Source of the DNA: Fallopia convolvulus
Taxonomy: Eukaryota > Streptophyta > Magnoliopsida > Caryophyllales > Polygonaceae
Length of the DNA stretch: 64,000 bases
Direction of reading: 5' to 3'
Assembly: GCA_964016875.1 (NCBI GenBank)
Contig: OZ024734.1
Location: 52,744,622 to 52,808,621, forward strand
Part shown: positions 11,118 to 22,126 of the stretch, piece by piece
Position numbering within the stretch: position 1 is the stretch's first letter
Layout: the number at the start of each line of letters is the position of its first letter
The notes under the pieces: generated by a model
What the model saw: only the letters and a program-made list of their open reading frames with translations
Databases searched by the model: none
Told to the model about the DNA's origin: nothing
Program-made: the position numbers and the translations under genes

Positions 11118-11885
11118 TCATGGCGGGTGAACCACGGTGAATTGCTCGCCATTGTTGTGCCCATTCCCATTGCCCTCATACCCATAAAACCACCAACGAT
11201 GGTCTATATAGGCATGGCTCTCCGATCTTGTGCCTCTCTCATCATACTCCTCCAACGAATGAGATTTCTCCTCCTTACTTGCTCCATCATGTTCCTCTTT
11301 TCCTACACCAAAGTTATCCAAAGAATTCCTAGGAGATTCTACCAATTCATCTTTCAAGTCACTAAGGCAAATGTAGGAGTCTCCTAAGTCATCTTTCAAA
11401 TCACTTAAACAAATGTAGGAATCAAAAGTTTGGGAAGAATTGTGGTCATCACCAACATCAAAAGGATATAAGTAAGGATACTCTTCATTTCTCCTTGGGC
11501 TATCATTGATCCTTGACTCATCTTGTTCCTCAACTTGCTCCAACAACTCCCTTGCTTGTATTTGTTTATTGAACCCTTCATCACTTCTCAACACAATGAC
11601 CTCTCTAGCAACTTCCACTTCTTCTCCTTTTCTCTTGGCACTCTCTTCAAGTTTGAGGATGGCCAAGGCGTCCGGCTCATTCAAAGCCTTGTTGAAGTGA
11701 AAATCGACCTTTTCTTCACCAATCTCAAAGGAAACTTTGCCGTTTTTGACATCAAACCTTGCCCCCTCCGTAGCTAAGAATGGTCTTCCTAAGATTATTG
11801 GGACCAAGGGGTCCTCGTGCATGTCCAAGATCACGAAATCATCGGGGACAAAGTACTTTCCAACTCGCACCGGCACGTCATCCAA
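11118..11885 (-). pseudogene. Athila protease C-terminal half fused to an acidic tail
   Basis: The first 65 residues (VGKYFVPDDFVILDMHED, then PIILGRPFLATEGARFDV) are the C-terminal half of an Athila aspartic protease, including the conserved ILGRPFL. The catalytic DxGAS half is not in this frame. The remaining ~190 residues are an acidic low-complexity tail holding a duplicated 13-residue unit, DSYICLSDLKD(D/E)L. The tail is not a known pol domain and ends just before the post-pol motif, so it replaces RT and integrase. Confidence 0.65.
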
Positions 11886-13409
11886 TTACCCGGACTTCAT
11901 TTTAATTGTTTTGAGCTCGGGGGTTCTCCTCGGGTTGGCCCGGAAGTCTCCCATTCTCTCTCGGGGCTTGAGTTGCAATTTGGGCAAATTGATTGTCGAC
12001 TTGCCTCCTCCATGCACCAAACTCATTGAATTGGGTCCTCATCTCCTTGAACCCATCCCTCATCTCTTGAGCTAATGATTATAGCTCATTGAATCCCGGT
12101 GGTCTATATGGTGGTGGTTGCGGCGCCCTTGGCTCGTTTTGGTTGAAGTTGTTGTTGTAGCCTTGAGCTTGACCGTTGTTCAACCGGCCATTACCACCAT
12201 TGTTGAAGTTGCCTCTTCCACCGAAATTTCCTCGAAAATAGTTTGCCTCCTCAATTCGCTCGGCCAAGCGCACTTGGCTCTCATTCGGACAAACTTGTGT
12301 GGCATGTGCAAAGGATCCACACTCCTCACAAGCTCTAGCATTTTGCTTGTAGTAGTGGACTTGCCTCTTAAGCTTTCTCACTTCACCTTCAAGGAATTGG
12401 AGCTTCACATCCTTGTCAATGTCTTCTCCCTTTGGATCATATAACTTCCTTGCACCTTCACCTTGAACTTTCACCTCTTTGCTAGCTTGACTAACCCCAT
12501 ACATGGCCTCATAATCGGATAGCTTGTCAAGTAGCTCCCAAGCTTGATCCGGTGTCAAGTCTATGAACCCACAATCGGTGTGGAGATTGAGCTTGTCCTT
12601 CATTGCCGGATTGATGCCTTGGAAAAAGATGTCTTGGAGTACATAAGGTTGTTGGCCATGAGTAGGACATTGGCGCAACATTTCCTTGAAACGGTCCCAT
12701 GCTTCGAAGAGAGGCTCATTCGGACCTTGTTGAAAGCTTGCAATTTTCCTTCTTAGCTCGGTTGTCTTTGAGGGCGGGAAGAACTTCATCAAGAAAGCAT
12801 CATAGAGTGCCTTCCAAGTTGTGATTGACCTAGGAGTTTGGCTCTCGAGCCAATGTGTGGCCTTGCCTCCAAGTGACCACTTGAACGCCTTTAGAAGCAC
12901 ATACTCCAACGTCTCCTCGTCGGTAGAGATCGTCTCACACATGTCCACAAAGCGTTTGACGTGCTCTATGGGCACTCATGTGGACGGACCTCGAATTGAT
13001 CACGCTTGATGAGGGAAATGAATTGCGTCTTGATCTCAAAATTCTTGGCAACCTCGGGAAGCACAATAACCGGTTCGGGTACCCTCAACTCCGGATGCAT
13101 GTATTGGCGTGCATTCCGGGGTAGAGCGTTGAGTTGAACCTCGGCCCTCATCCGTTGCTCCCGTTCTCTTCTTGCCATCGCCTCTTAATTGTCCTTCTCA
13201 AGTTGCAATCTAGCCATTTCGGCCCTAAGTTGAGCCAACTCCTCATCAACATGGAGAGCTTGATTCTCCATCCTTTTCCTTCTTCGGGCTTCTTTGAGAA
13301 TACTTTCCGGATCACTCACAAACTCAAGCTCAAGTGTTCCTCGGGAGGAACGAGCTAGCATACACCTACGAAACAAAGACACAAACCAAAACAAATCAAA
13401 AACAAACAA
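11886..13409 (-). pseudogene. Athila A gag, frame-broken
   Basis: The main frame (12,975-12,079) carries the retrotransposon gag domain (FKWSLGGKATHWLES, then FLMKFFPPSKTTELR, then the Athila signature LHTDCGFIDLTPDQAWELL). A zinc knuckle CEECGSFAHATQVC follows. N-terminal pieces are in other frames at 13,178-12,966 and 13,409-13,185 (coiled-coil, RAEMARLQLEKDN). The 190 bp before the protease show remnants of the gag C-terminus with stops. Gag would form the particle that packages the element RNA. Confidence 0.8.
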
Positions 13410-13489
13410 AGGGTTTGGGCTATTCCCTCACCCAAATCACTACCAAAACACAAGAAACTCACCAAATTGGCACTCAATGCACTTAGACT

Positions 13490-13507
13490 TCCCCGACAAC
13501 GGCGCCA
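13490..13507 (-). other. Primer-binding site of Athila A (tRNA-Asp type)
   Basis: The minus strand reads TGGCGCCGTTGTCGGGGA, 6 bp inside the LTR. It differs by one base from the element C site TGGCGCCGTTGCCGGGGA, which is complementary to a tRNA-Asp 3' end (family knowledge). Confidence 0.85.
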
Positions 13508-13513
13508 ATCTTT

Positions 13514-13729
13514 TGATCGCTCGGGATTGCGAGGGTCTAGAGATACAATTTATAACCCGACCCCGTTGTAGCACGTGGTGGGTGTCGAACACTCGGGAAA
13601 TCTACTCGATTGAGGTGCCTAGACACTAGAAAGCTGGAAAGGAGAACTTAAAACAAAGGAAAACAATGAGAACAGTCGAGACCGACACAAGTGTCACGTA
13701 GGGCCCGATGTTGGCGACAAGAGGAAGTC
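13514..13729 (-). repeat. 5' LTR fragment of Athila A
   Basis: The terminal 216 bp of the LTR, matching 1,705-1,920. It is interrupted at 13,729 by the end of the gag-only element. The remaining ~1.19 kb, including the promoter, is not found on the other side of that element, so the LTR was lost rather than simply split. Confidence 0.9.
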
Positions 13730-14597
13730 TGATGTGAACCCCGTTGGGAGATTCACGAGAGGATCGAAGTTTGGACTCGTAAATGGTCTTCTCTTGCGGT
13801 TGGATAGGTTTTTTGAGTCGAATCGACTAGACTTTGATGAGAAGAGAATTGAAAGGATGAGAAGGTGCTCTCTTTTGAGTGAGAAATGATGAATATGGGA
13901 TGAGAAGAGAAATTGGTTGACGCCTTTAGTAAATACTTCTGGAGTAATCTCGACAACAATTCGGTATATTAATCAAAGCGTACGAAATACAATAGAGGAG
14001 GCTTCTATTTATAGAGGAGCTTCTTGAAAACCCTAAAAAGGCGTGGGGGCTAACTAGGGTTACACATGCAAGTGGCCCAACGTTAGGCCCAAGCCCATAA
14101 ATCAAAACAATAATAGAAATGACATAAATAGAAAGGTTCGGAAAGGAAATAATACTAAATATGGTAAAAACGGATAGTGGTCACGGTGGCCTAGTCGCGA
14201 GTGTCGCGACAAGGTCGTGACAAGGGCTGGCGCGACGCGACAAGGGCGTCGGCGCGCCAGGACGAGGCAAGAACCTCAAGTCGCGACGCAGGGTTGGCCC
14301 GACGCGAACATGGCCATCGGTACCGAGACGTGGGACTCGGTACTGAGGATGGCTGGCACGATACCGACCAGTGTTGGCTCGGTACCGAGGGCTGGTGCGT
14401 CGGTACGTGAGGCGCGACACAAGAACTTCATGTGCCGACGCCGGGTTGGCCCGACGCTGGCACGACTCGAGCGTTCGGGGTCGTGGTGCCGATGGTGAGG
14501 CTGACCACGGGTCTTGGTACGAGTCCTACAGAGAGCGGATTAGCCCAAGGGGGTCGCCACGGTCTCGGGACCCTAGGGCTAGGGCAGGTACATATCA
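13730..14597 (-). repeat. 3' LTR of the gag-only element
   Basis: 868 bp, TG...CA on the minus strand (TGATATGTACC ... TTCACATCA). TATAAATAG lies at 14,005-14,013. The U3 part (about 14,190-14,590) is unusually GC-rich and packed with GTCGCGAC- and CGGTACCGA-type palindromes. Its 13,730-13,981 part is repeated at 16,766-17,017. Confidence 0.88.
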
Positions 14598-14610
14598 TCC
14601 TCCCCCACTT
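14598..14610 (-). other. Polypurine tract of the gag-only element
   Basis: The minus strand reads AAGTGGGGGAGGA directly before the LTR start TGATATG. Confidence 0.75.
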
Positions 14611-15826
14611 AGATTCGACGCGTCCTCGCGTCGAGCGTCGGAGGGGAAGGCACTTGACATCCGTAGAAACCTGAAAAAAAAAAAGAAATGGAATCAAAAA
14701 GAAAGGGTCCTTTACAAAGAGGAATCGTCAATAAAGTATAAAAAGAAAGACAAGGAAAACTCCTTAGAAGTGGTTGTGCCGGGGACAAATCAAGTCGGGG
14801 TGGCTCGTAATCGTCCGGACTCGGAGAAGATCCAGGGTCCCAACTTTTGAGGCCCGTAGCTCCCTGCATTTGGAGCCAATTCGCATTAGGAACGCCGAAA
14901 AAATATTGTTGGATCGAGCCAAGGTACGAAGTCCCCGAAACTGCGACGACGTCCGGCGCCGAGGGGCTGTCCATCGGCATGCGTCCTTGTTTCACCATTG
15001 TCCCTAGGCTGTCTTCATGGAGTGCATATGTAGGGGACATTTTGGATCCATTTGAATCAGAAACGTCGCTGAAAATGGTGTCATGGCCAGAAACGCCCTT
15101 AGCGTCTTGTGCCGGCGCTAGCGGTGCCGTGCCGGTCTCCCTAGGATTGGCATGTTGCCTTTCGGCGTCATCCTGCACACGTCCACTAAAACAAACAAGG
15201 GGAAACAAGTTAGTATGAAAATCAATGGACAAAGGTGGAGGTACTAACCTGTCAACCACGGAGTCGGAGTGTGCCAAGACGGCCTCGGGAGGAGGAAGGG
15301 AGGGCGCGTCCTCTTTGTTAACCTCGAGAAGGAGCACTTGTGCCTCGGCCATGGGAGGAGCAAGGGGGACGGCTGGCTCGGAAGCCATTGTAACATGCTT
15401 AGCAGGCGCGCTAATGGCCTCGACCACGGGTAAGGGTGGCGCAACTGGCACGCCAGTGGACGCGGTAGGAATGGGCTGCCGCGGCGTCACTACATGAAAT
15501 GGTGTCAATGTCACACGACCCTTGGTGAGATCTACGATATGCTTGGAGAATGATTGTTCGTCGACATTAGGGGCAAAATGTCGAGCCATGTGGACCATAA
15601 GATGGGCCCATGTCTCAATTGGGCGTCGCTTCCTTGACCACCGGTCATCTTCCAAACGATCAAACCAATCCCGAGCGTAGCTAGTGAAGCAACTAATGGC
15701 GATGTCGAATCGCTCAAATTTGTTGTAGTCTCGTTGGTTGAAGTACTTGGCCATGTGCTTGGCCCAAGTCAAAAACGCTCCGGGGTCATCAGACCCGACA
15801 AAGCGTCGCCGGTGAATGCCTGGCAT
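14609..15826 (-). CDS. Gag-like protein of the non-autonomous element
   Basis: 405-residue frame. Residues ~10-95 have a Ty3/gypsy gag fold signature (GAFLTWAKHMAKYFNQ, then YARDWFDRLEDDRW, then ETWAHLMVHMARHFAP). The remainder is Pro/Ala-rich and then Ser-rich with no zinc knuckle or protease. It is the only substantial sense frame in the element. It would be expected to bind or package RNA if expressed, with enzymes from another element. It may be a shortened form, since no nucleocapsid motif is seen. Confidence 0.65.
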   Translation of the reverse strand: MPGIHRRRFVGSDDPGAFLTWAKHMAKYFNQRDYNKFERFDIAISCFTSYARDWFDRLEDDRWSRKRRPIETWAHLMVHMARHFAPNVDEQSFSKHIVDLTKGRVTLTPFHVVTPRQPIPTASTGVPVAPPLPVVEAISAPAKHVTMASEPAVPLAPPMAEAQVLLLEVNKEDAPSLPPPEAVLAHSDSVVDRLVPPPLSIDFHTNLFPLVCFSGRVQDDAERQHANPRETGTAPLAPAQDAKGVSGHDTIFSDVSDSNGSKMSPTYALHEDSLGTMVKQGRMPMDSPSAPDVVAVSGTSYLGSIQQYFFGVPNANWLQMQGATGLKSWDPGSSPSPDDYEPPRLDLSPAQPLLRSFPCLSFYTLLTIPLCKGPFLFDSISFFFSGFYGCQVPSPPTLDARTRRI

Positions 15827-16750
15827 AACAGAGGACAGAGAAGAGTAACAAGTCCAACAATCAACAAAGCAAACAGAAACGTCGAGACTTTGTAAGACTC
15901 ACCACGCAAGTACTCTTAGTTTGCACGAAAAGTACTCGAAGGGTATGGGAGGCTAGGATCTCGACGTTGCACAATTATGGAACAAAGAGAGTATGAACAA
16001 GCAAGCACAAACAAGCAAGTAAGAAGAAGAGAAGATGTGGCGTCGGCTTTAGGGATGCCTTGGCACGAGAGAGGAAAGAAGAGAATAGAAGATCTCGACC
16101 TTAAGGGAAGGAGGCGAGATTGTATGAATCAAGATAGAAACAAACTAGATATGCAATCAAATAAGAAGATATGCAATCAATCAATTAGTTGCAAATCAAA
16201 TCAAGAGAATATTTTGTGGGATAGGAGAGAGAGAGAGAGAGAGTCGATTGCCTTATTGGAACACTTGCCTTATTTTGGCTTGTGTGTCCCCACAAATTTA
16301 TTTTTTTTAATTTATGAAAGGATAAGATTGCCTTATTTTGGCATTCCTTATCCAATATATATTTTTTTTTAATTTTCGGCAACTAACAAAAGATATGGGA
16401 TATATTTCCCAAGATACTTGCAACGACTAAGAAGATTTGAGATAAGGCCAAATCTGACCAAATCTCGCACCAAACAACCTATGCACACGACACACACAAT
16501 CAAATCAATCGAACAAAGCAAGTAAGATGCAAGCAAAATTCGAAAACTCGATTCAATGAACCAATGCAATGTGCAAGTCGGCGGGGTATTGGCGAATTTT
16601 TTTTGGTGAATTTTTCTGATTTTTTCGAAGCAAATAACGATGGATCTAAGTGAATGATGGTAGATATGGCGGAAGCTAATGAAAATGGTGGAGAAAAAAA
16701 AATTCGTGCAAAAAACGAGTAAAAGCGAGAGAAAGACTTACGCAATCTGA
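15827..16750 (-). other. Leader of the gag-only element
   Basis: No gene seen. It holds a GA microsatellite at 16,226-16,242 and several T-rich runs. Confidence 0.5.
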
Positions 16751-16765
16751 GGCTCTAATGCTAGT
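16751..16765 (-). other. Degenerate primer-binding site (tRNA-Met type)
   Basis: Next to the LTR the minus strand reads ACTAGCATTAGAGCC, a decayed form of TGGTATCAGAGCC. Confidence 0.55.
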
Positions 16766-17017
16766 TGATGTGAACCCCGTTGGGAGATTCACGAGAGGAT
16801 CGAAGTTTGGACTCGTAAATGGTCTTCTCTTGCGGTTGGATAGGTTTTTTGAGTCGAATCGACTAGACTTTGATGAGAAGAGAATTGAAAGGATGAGAAG
16901 GTGCTCTCTTTTGAGAGAGAACTGATGAATATGGGATGAGAAGAGAAATTGGTTGACGCCTTTAGTAAATACTTCTGGAGTAATCTCGATAGCAATTCGG
17001 TATATTAATCAAAGCGT
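16766..17017 (-). repeat. 5' LTR of the gag-only element, truncated
   Basis: 252 bp matching 13,730-13,981 at offset 3,036. It contains only the R/U5 side, so the promoter half is missing. Confidence 0.88.
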
Positions 17018-17451
17018 TTACCCGTAGTTGTGATAGGTCGACTCGTTGTAAAACGTTTACCCGTAGTTTAATGATAAACTTCCCGTTGTAATAGCGCTTT
17101 TTATGTAAGATGCTGAGAGAGAGAAAAATGATGCTCTTGACAGAATGTAAACATTTGTGGTTTATAAAATTATGAATCACATTACAAGTACTTTGTGAAA
17201 AACACTCCTTTGTTCTAGAGTCTATGTTACGCGTTGTCATCTCTTGCATCTTTTTGACTAGTCGTTGTGTGCACAGCGTTGCCTGATCATAAGGCGAGGG
17301 CCTATGTTTTGGCCTGTAACGTCACAAGGCGTCCCTTGTATTTTTTTTTCAAAACCGGTGTCGTCTCATGTATGTACGAAGATGTAATAATGCAATGTAA
17401 AAAAGAAAGTAATATGTGATATGTACCTTGCTACGTGTTTTAGAAATGGTA
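17018..17451 (-). mobile_element. Tat element G, sequence downstream of integrase
   Basis: No ORF of interest. 17,305-17,451 equals 1-147. 17,018-17,304 is unique to the right copy. The G LTR sequence known from 33,950-34,455 is not found here, so the element is cut before its 3' LTR. Confidence 0.6.
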
Positions 17452-18555
17452 TTACTTCAGGTTCATCGCGTTCCAACTTCTGGGCACTGTCTTCCCCTCA
17501 CATGATATCAACTCGTAGGCTCCTTGTCCTACGATCTTCGTGATCTGATAATGTCCTTCCCAATTTGCTCCCAACTTGCCAACATTTAATTCCTGCGTGT
17601 TTTGAAAGACTTTCCTCAATACCCAATCTCCCACTTGGAATGCCATTGCATTAACGCGTTTGTTGTAACTCCGAGCTACCCCCTGTCTGTATGCCGCCAT
17701 ACGAACTGATGCCTCATCTAGTAACTCATCTATCGTGTCTATATGGTATAACAAGTTAGGTAGATTTGACTCCTCGGTAGTAAGTCCATATCGAACCGTG
17801 GGCAAAGTTACTTCTACTAGTAACACGGCTTCGCATCCATAGACTAAGGAGAAAGGTGTATGGCCTGTAGCAGTCTTAGGAGTTGTTCGATCTGACCACA
17901 GAATAAGGGGTAACTCATCTTCCCATTTTCCATTTGCCTCTTTGAGTCGCTTTTTGAAGTTATTGATGATTGCTTTGTTGCTTGCTTCTACTTGACCATT
18001 GACTTGAGGATAACGTGGTGTCGACATCACCAACTGAATGTTGTATTGCTGGCAAAATGATCTCGTCTTGTCATTGATGAATTGGGATCCGTTGTCACAC
18101 ACTATGGTGGACGGTATTCCAAACCTACTCAGGATGTTTCTTTTTATGAAAGAGATGACCTGGGTGTCTTTGACTTCTTTCAAAGCTTCGGCCTCGATCC
18201 ATTTAGAGAAGTAGTCAGTCATTGCCAGGATATAGACGCGTTGTCCTGATGCTGGAGGAAGCTTTCCGACGATATCCATTCTCCATTTCATGAATGGGCA
18301 AGGGGAAGTTATGGGATGTAACAACTCCGAAGGTTGATGCGGTATAGGTCCATGACGCTGGCACGCGTCACACTTGCGGGCAAACTCTACTACGTCTTTG
18401 TTCATGGTGGGCCTGAAATAACTCATCCTTCTCGCCTTCCTCGCCAAGTTGCGACCCCCTGTATGATTTCCGCATTCTCCATCGTGTATGTCTTGTAACA
18501 CCTTCTGTACCTCTTCCTCCTTTACGCATTGGGCGTATATTCCTGACGACATCAA
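17452..18555 (-). CDS. Tat G integrase (right copy)
   Basis: Same protein as the left copy with few substitutions (P to L, R to L and A to V changes). A CAA-to-TAA change near 17,452 removes the last four residues. The HHCC and D94/D154/E190 residues are intact. It belongs to the element whose gag-RT half lies at 30,290-33,874. Confidence 0.88.
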   Translation of the reverse strand: MMSSGIYAQCVKEEEVQKVLQDIHDGECGNHTGGRNLARKARRMSYFRPTMNKDVVEFARKCDACQRHGPIPHQPSELLHPITSPCPFMKWRMDIVGKLPPASGQRVYILAMTDYFSKWIEAEALKEVKDTQVISFIKRNILSRFGIPSTIVCDNGSQFINDKTRSFCQQYNIQLVMSTPRYPQVNGQVEASNKAIINNFKKRLKEANGKWEDELPLILWSDRTTPKTATGHTPFSLVYGCEAVLLVEVTLPTVRYGLTTEESNLPNLLYHIDTIDELLDEASVRMAAYRQGVARSYNKRVNAMAFQVGDWVLRKVFQNTQELNVGKLGANWEGHYQITKIVGQGAYELISCEGKTVPRSWNAMNLK

Positions 18556-18696
18556 CTTGAACAGAATATTATTCTTAATAGCGAAAGTGGAAAGTTTTAC
18601 CTTAAGTCGTCGGGCTTCTTCCTTGTCATCTGGTAAGACTCCATCTCGTAACCACTTTAAGTAAGGAGTTACCCACGAATTGTCTTTATCAGGATC

Positions 18697-19003
18697 TCAA
18701 ATCTCAAACATATCTGCTTCTTTGATTATGGATGGCGCAACAAGGTACACAAAAGGTATCTTGTCGTATTCTCTTCGGTTGATTGCGGATCCGAGGTTGG
18801 CTAAGGCGTTTGTTTGCGTGTTAGCATCCCGAGGAACTTGCTTTATCTCAAAATGTTTAAAATGTTTAATGATCTCTTGAACTTTCTCTAAGTATGCCTT
18901 CATCTTTGAATCTCTGACAACATATGATTCGTAACTTGATTTACAATAAGTAACAAATCACAAATTACCTCAATTTCTTACACGTTCAAGTCTTTAGCAA
19001 TGA
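18697..19003 (-). pseudogene. C-terminal end of the additional RNase H of Tat G (right copy)
   Basis: Same as 1,393-1,704, with ANLGSA in place of ANLGFA. It is interrupted upstream by the Athila A solo LTR. Confidence 0.75.
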
Positions 19004-19008
19004 GTAAC

Positions 19009-20413
19009 TGATCGCTCGGGATTGCGAGGGTCTAGAGATACAATTTATAACCCGACCCCGTTGTAGCACGTGGTGGGTGTCGAACACTCGGGAAATCTAC
19101 TCGATTGAGGTGCCTAGACACTAGAAAGCTAGAAAGGAGAACTTAAAACAAAGGAAAACAACGAGAACAGTCGGGACCGACACAAGTGTCACGTCGGGCC
19201 CGATGTTGGCGAGAAGAGGAAGTCGGGACCGACGTAGAGCAAGTCGGGCCCGAGGTAGCTGGGTTTGTCGAACTTCAAAGATTGAAAGTAGATCTTGGGC
19301 TTTTGGGTTCCTTCTCTAGTAGATTAAGGCTTTTCCACCCCAATTTAAGCAATAAGTGATGATCGGAGTAGGATCGAGTGCTTTCGCCCTCGTTCCAACC
19401 ACTTCTACACATCGATCCTTGGGGAAATCCCCTTTGAAGCAAGGTCTAGAGATTGACACATGTTCACTTTCGCTACTTTGCCAATCACAAGCCTTGATTC
19501 CTTACTTTCGCAAGGAATTGTAGCTCTATGTAGAGTGGGTTCCTAGATCAAGCACTCAAGGCTATGGAATTGGGGTTTCTAGCCCAAACCTAGCTAGAGT
19601 TTTCCCCCATAACCCAAGATCAAGGAGATCTACTCCATATGGCAAACAAAGAAAGCAAACAAATCAAACAGCAAAGCAATCAACATCATCAATCTCAAAC
19701 CAAAGCAAAGTTTCATTCACAAATCAAAAGCAATCCACAAACTCCAATCAAAGGTTTCCAAATCCACAAAATCAAAACAAGGCAAAGCTAATCTATCAAC
19801 CAAACCTATCAAATCTCCCTCTCTATGGCCGATTCTCTCTCTTCTCCTTCTCCTCTCCTTCCTCCTTGCTCTCCAAGTATCCTCTTGAGAGTTTTTGAGG
19901 GTTGGGTTCCTTGCTAAGTGTGGGAACCTCCTTCCAATTAGAAGATAAGAGAGCCTTTATAGATGAGGGGCAAAAGTGGAAGTTAACAATTTCGTGCCTT
20001 GGATCCCAAGCACCAATCGATCGACTCGGCCCGACACGGAGGACCTCGGGCCCGACTTACTGTGCAAGTCGGTCCGAGGTCAAAAACTTCATCTCGGGCC
20101 CGACGTGGTTCCAGCTCGGTCCGGACCTCGTTCCACCTTCTTCTTGTTGGCTTTTCTCTTGTTCTTCTTCATGGCTTGCTCCTCTCTTTCCCTCTTAAGC
20201 TCGGGCCTTGCTCCATGTTCCGACTCTCCTTCAAAACGATCCTTGATTCATGCCAAATTACCTACAAAACAAATAAAACGCGCATAGTCTCCGAATCTCG
20301 TAGAAATACGGGAACTAAGCTAAAAAGGAACAAAACACACAAGAAAAGGGGAAAAAGAAACATATTTACAAAGGAAATCATATATAAAAACACCACCAAA
20401 TAAAGAGACATCA
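19009..20413 (-). repeat. Athila A solo LTR in Tat G (right copy)
   Basis: 1,405 bp with perfect target-site repeats GTAAC at 19,004-19,008 and 20,414-20,418. The TATA box and palindromic clusters are as in the left copy. Confidence 0.95.
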
Positions 20414-20418
20414 GTAAC

Positions 20419-20733
20419 CCTACTATAAGTGCCTCATATTCTGCCTCATTGTTAGTGGCTTTGAACTTGCATCGAACAGCCTAGGCTATCCTATCCCTCT
20501 GTGGTGACTTCAGGACTACCCCTAGTCCTACGCCAACTTGATTTGACGCACCGTCTGTATGCATCAACCACTTGTCGTTACCTGTTACATGTAACACATC
20601 TTGATCTTCTTGTTCTAAAGTGGTAGGACTGAAGTCAACCACAAAATTCGCCAAAGCTTGAGACTTCACTGCTGTTCTTGGCTCGTAAGTGATTTCGTAA
20701 CCATTTAAGTGGATCAACCATCTTGTTAACCGG
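20419..20733 (-). pseudogene. N-terminal part of the additional RNase H of Tat G (right copy)
   Basis: It starts with the codons for GRLTRWLIHLNGYEI, which continue the reverse transcriptase/RNase H reading across the Athila C insertion at 30,285. KWLMHTDGASNQVGVGLG gives the RNase H start. Confidence 0.78.
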
Positions 20734-20738
20734 CCTGA

Positions 20739-22110
20739 TATTGAAGGATTTCTTGAACAAATAAATTTATATCAAGACCCCGCTGAGTACAGGGAGTCAG
20801 GTTCGTCCACGGGAATGAGATTAGGGCCAAAGATTAGTTGATAAACTAAGAAAAGCAAAACAAACACACAGGGGGCACAAACACACAAGGCTCAAGCACG
20901 ACCTTAGGTGGGTTGAGATCAATGCAAATTAACTAGACTTAATCAAATATAAAAAGGCAATCCTAAATCTAGGAATACCACAACAACAACCATACATGCC
21001 TTCAACGAGAATTCACAACTATCATGCAATCTAGATCATAGAAAAGTCAACTGTCGCAAACAATTCAAGTTATTCAATCAACTGTCGCAAATTAAACAAA
21101 TTTCTATCTATCCTTCAACCTAGGAATATCGACTTTCGCAAATAATCCTATTAGATCTAATCAAGTAATCAACTTTACACTTTTGCTTTTAGGTTAATTG
21201 CAAGATATTGCCTTAACTTTCGCAAAGGAATTAAGCACAAGATAGATAGATATGATCTTCAAGCATTCAAGTCATGAATTCAAGTTTAGACATGCATGAT
21301 CGAGTTGGGTTTTCACCCAACCCTAGAATCTAAGAAGACTACTCACTCATTGAGAATAAAGAAGAAGACATCATCATATAATAAAACCGAAAATTCAATT
21401 AAACTAAAAAGAAGTCTTACAACTTTCTCCAACTTGTCTTCCAAGTCTTCTCCCAAACAAACACACTATGTTCTACCAAAGACCCCCCCTAAAACAAAGA
21501 GTTTAGCCTCCTTTTATAGAAGAAAGGAGTCCTAATTAACCTAGGAAACAAGATAATACACCTTCCTAAAATAAAAAGATAGAATATATCACAAAAGATC
21601 TCGGAATAAGGGAGAGTCGGCGCCATGCACGACCCAAAGTGGGTCGTGCACGACCCTCCAAGGGTCGGTCCTGAAGCTTTGTAATTTAGATGGGTCGAGC
21701 TAGACCTTGATGGGGTCGTGCACGACCCTTATAGGGTCGTGCCTGAGAGCTTGTTCTTTGGTTGGGTCGTGCTTGAGTAAAACTTGTGTAGAAGATTCGT
21801 TACAACTCCGATTGACTCGATTCTTTTTCCTATGTTCTTGTAACGAATTCCTCTATCTCTTTTCAAGCTCAAACTTGATCTTCAATAACTTTACTTGCAC
21901 GCTTAATCTCCATCTTCTCTTGCAATGCTCCAAACTCTTCTTCCAAGCTCCAAAACTCCTACAAAATGACACAAAAAATGCGTAGCTTCCGAATCTCAAG
22001 GAAATACGAAAACTAAAGCAAAAAGACTCAAAGACATAAGACTCAAGAACAAAAATCAACTAAATCTAATCTATATAGACACTAAAAACCTACCTAAAAA
22101 GCGGATATCA
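20739..22110 (-). repeat. Athila C 3' LTR
   Basis: 1,372 bp. The terminal base differs from the left copy (TATTGAAG against TGTTGAAG). TATAAAA lies at 21,512-21,518. Palindromes GGGTCGTGCACGACCC and half-sites lie at about 21,620-21,775, upstream of the TATA box. Confidence 0.93.
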
Positions 22111-22126
22111 AAATACCCCATACTTA
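22111..22126 (-). other. Polypurine tract of Athila C
   Basis: The minus strand reads AAGTATGGGGTATTT and then the LTR start TGATATCCGC. Confidence 0.8.

Larger units (their letters stand above)
5057..13729 (-). mobile_element. Athila A element, RT/integrase-less, truncated at both ends
   Basis: Minus-strand Ty3/gypsy Athila-type element. Order in the sense direction: truncated 5' LTR (13,729-13,514), PBS, gag, protease remnant, spacer, two Athila-type ORFs, 3' noncoding region, PPT, and 3' LTR lacking its last 63 bp. No RT, RNase H or integrase is found between protease and the Athila ORFs, so any movement would need enzymes from a relative. The left end abuts Athila C sequence and the right end abuts a gag-only element. 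Neither junction has a target-site repeat, so both are rearrangement points. Confidence 0.85.
13730..17017 (-). mobile_element. Gag-only non-autonomous LTR retrotransposon (TR-GAG-like)
   Basis: Sense order on the minus strand: truncated 5' LTR (17,017-16,766), degenerate tRNA-Met PBS, ~0.9 kb leader, one gag-like ORF, PPT and full 868-bp 3' LTR. No protease, RT or integrase is present. This matches the published concept of terminal-repeat retrotransposons with GAG domain (TR-GAG). Target-site repeats cannot be checked because the 5' LTR is cut at 17,017 where Tat G sequence begins. Confidence 0.82.
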
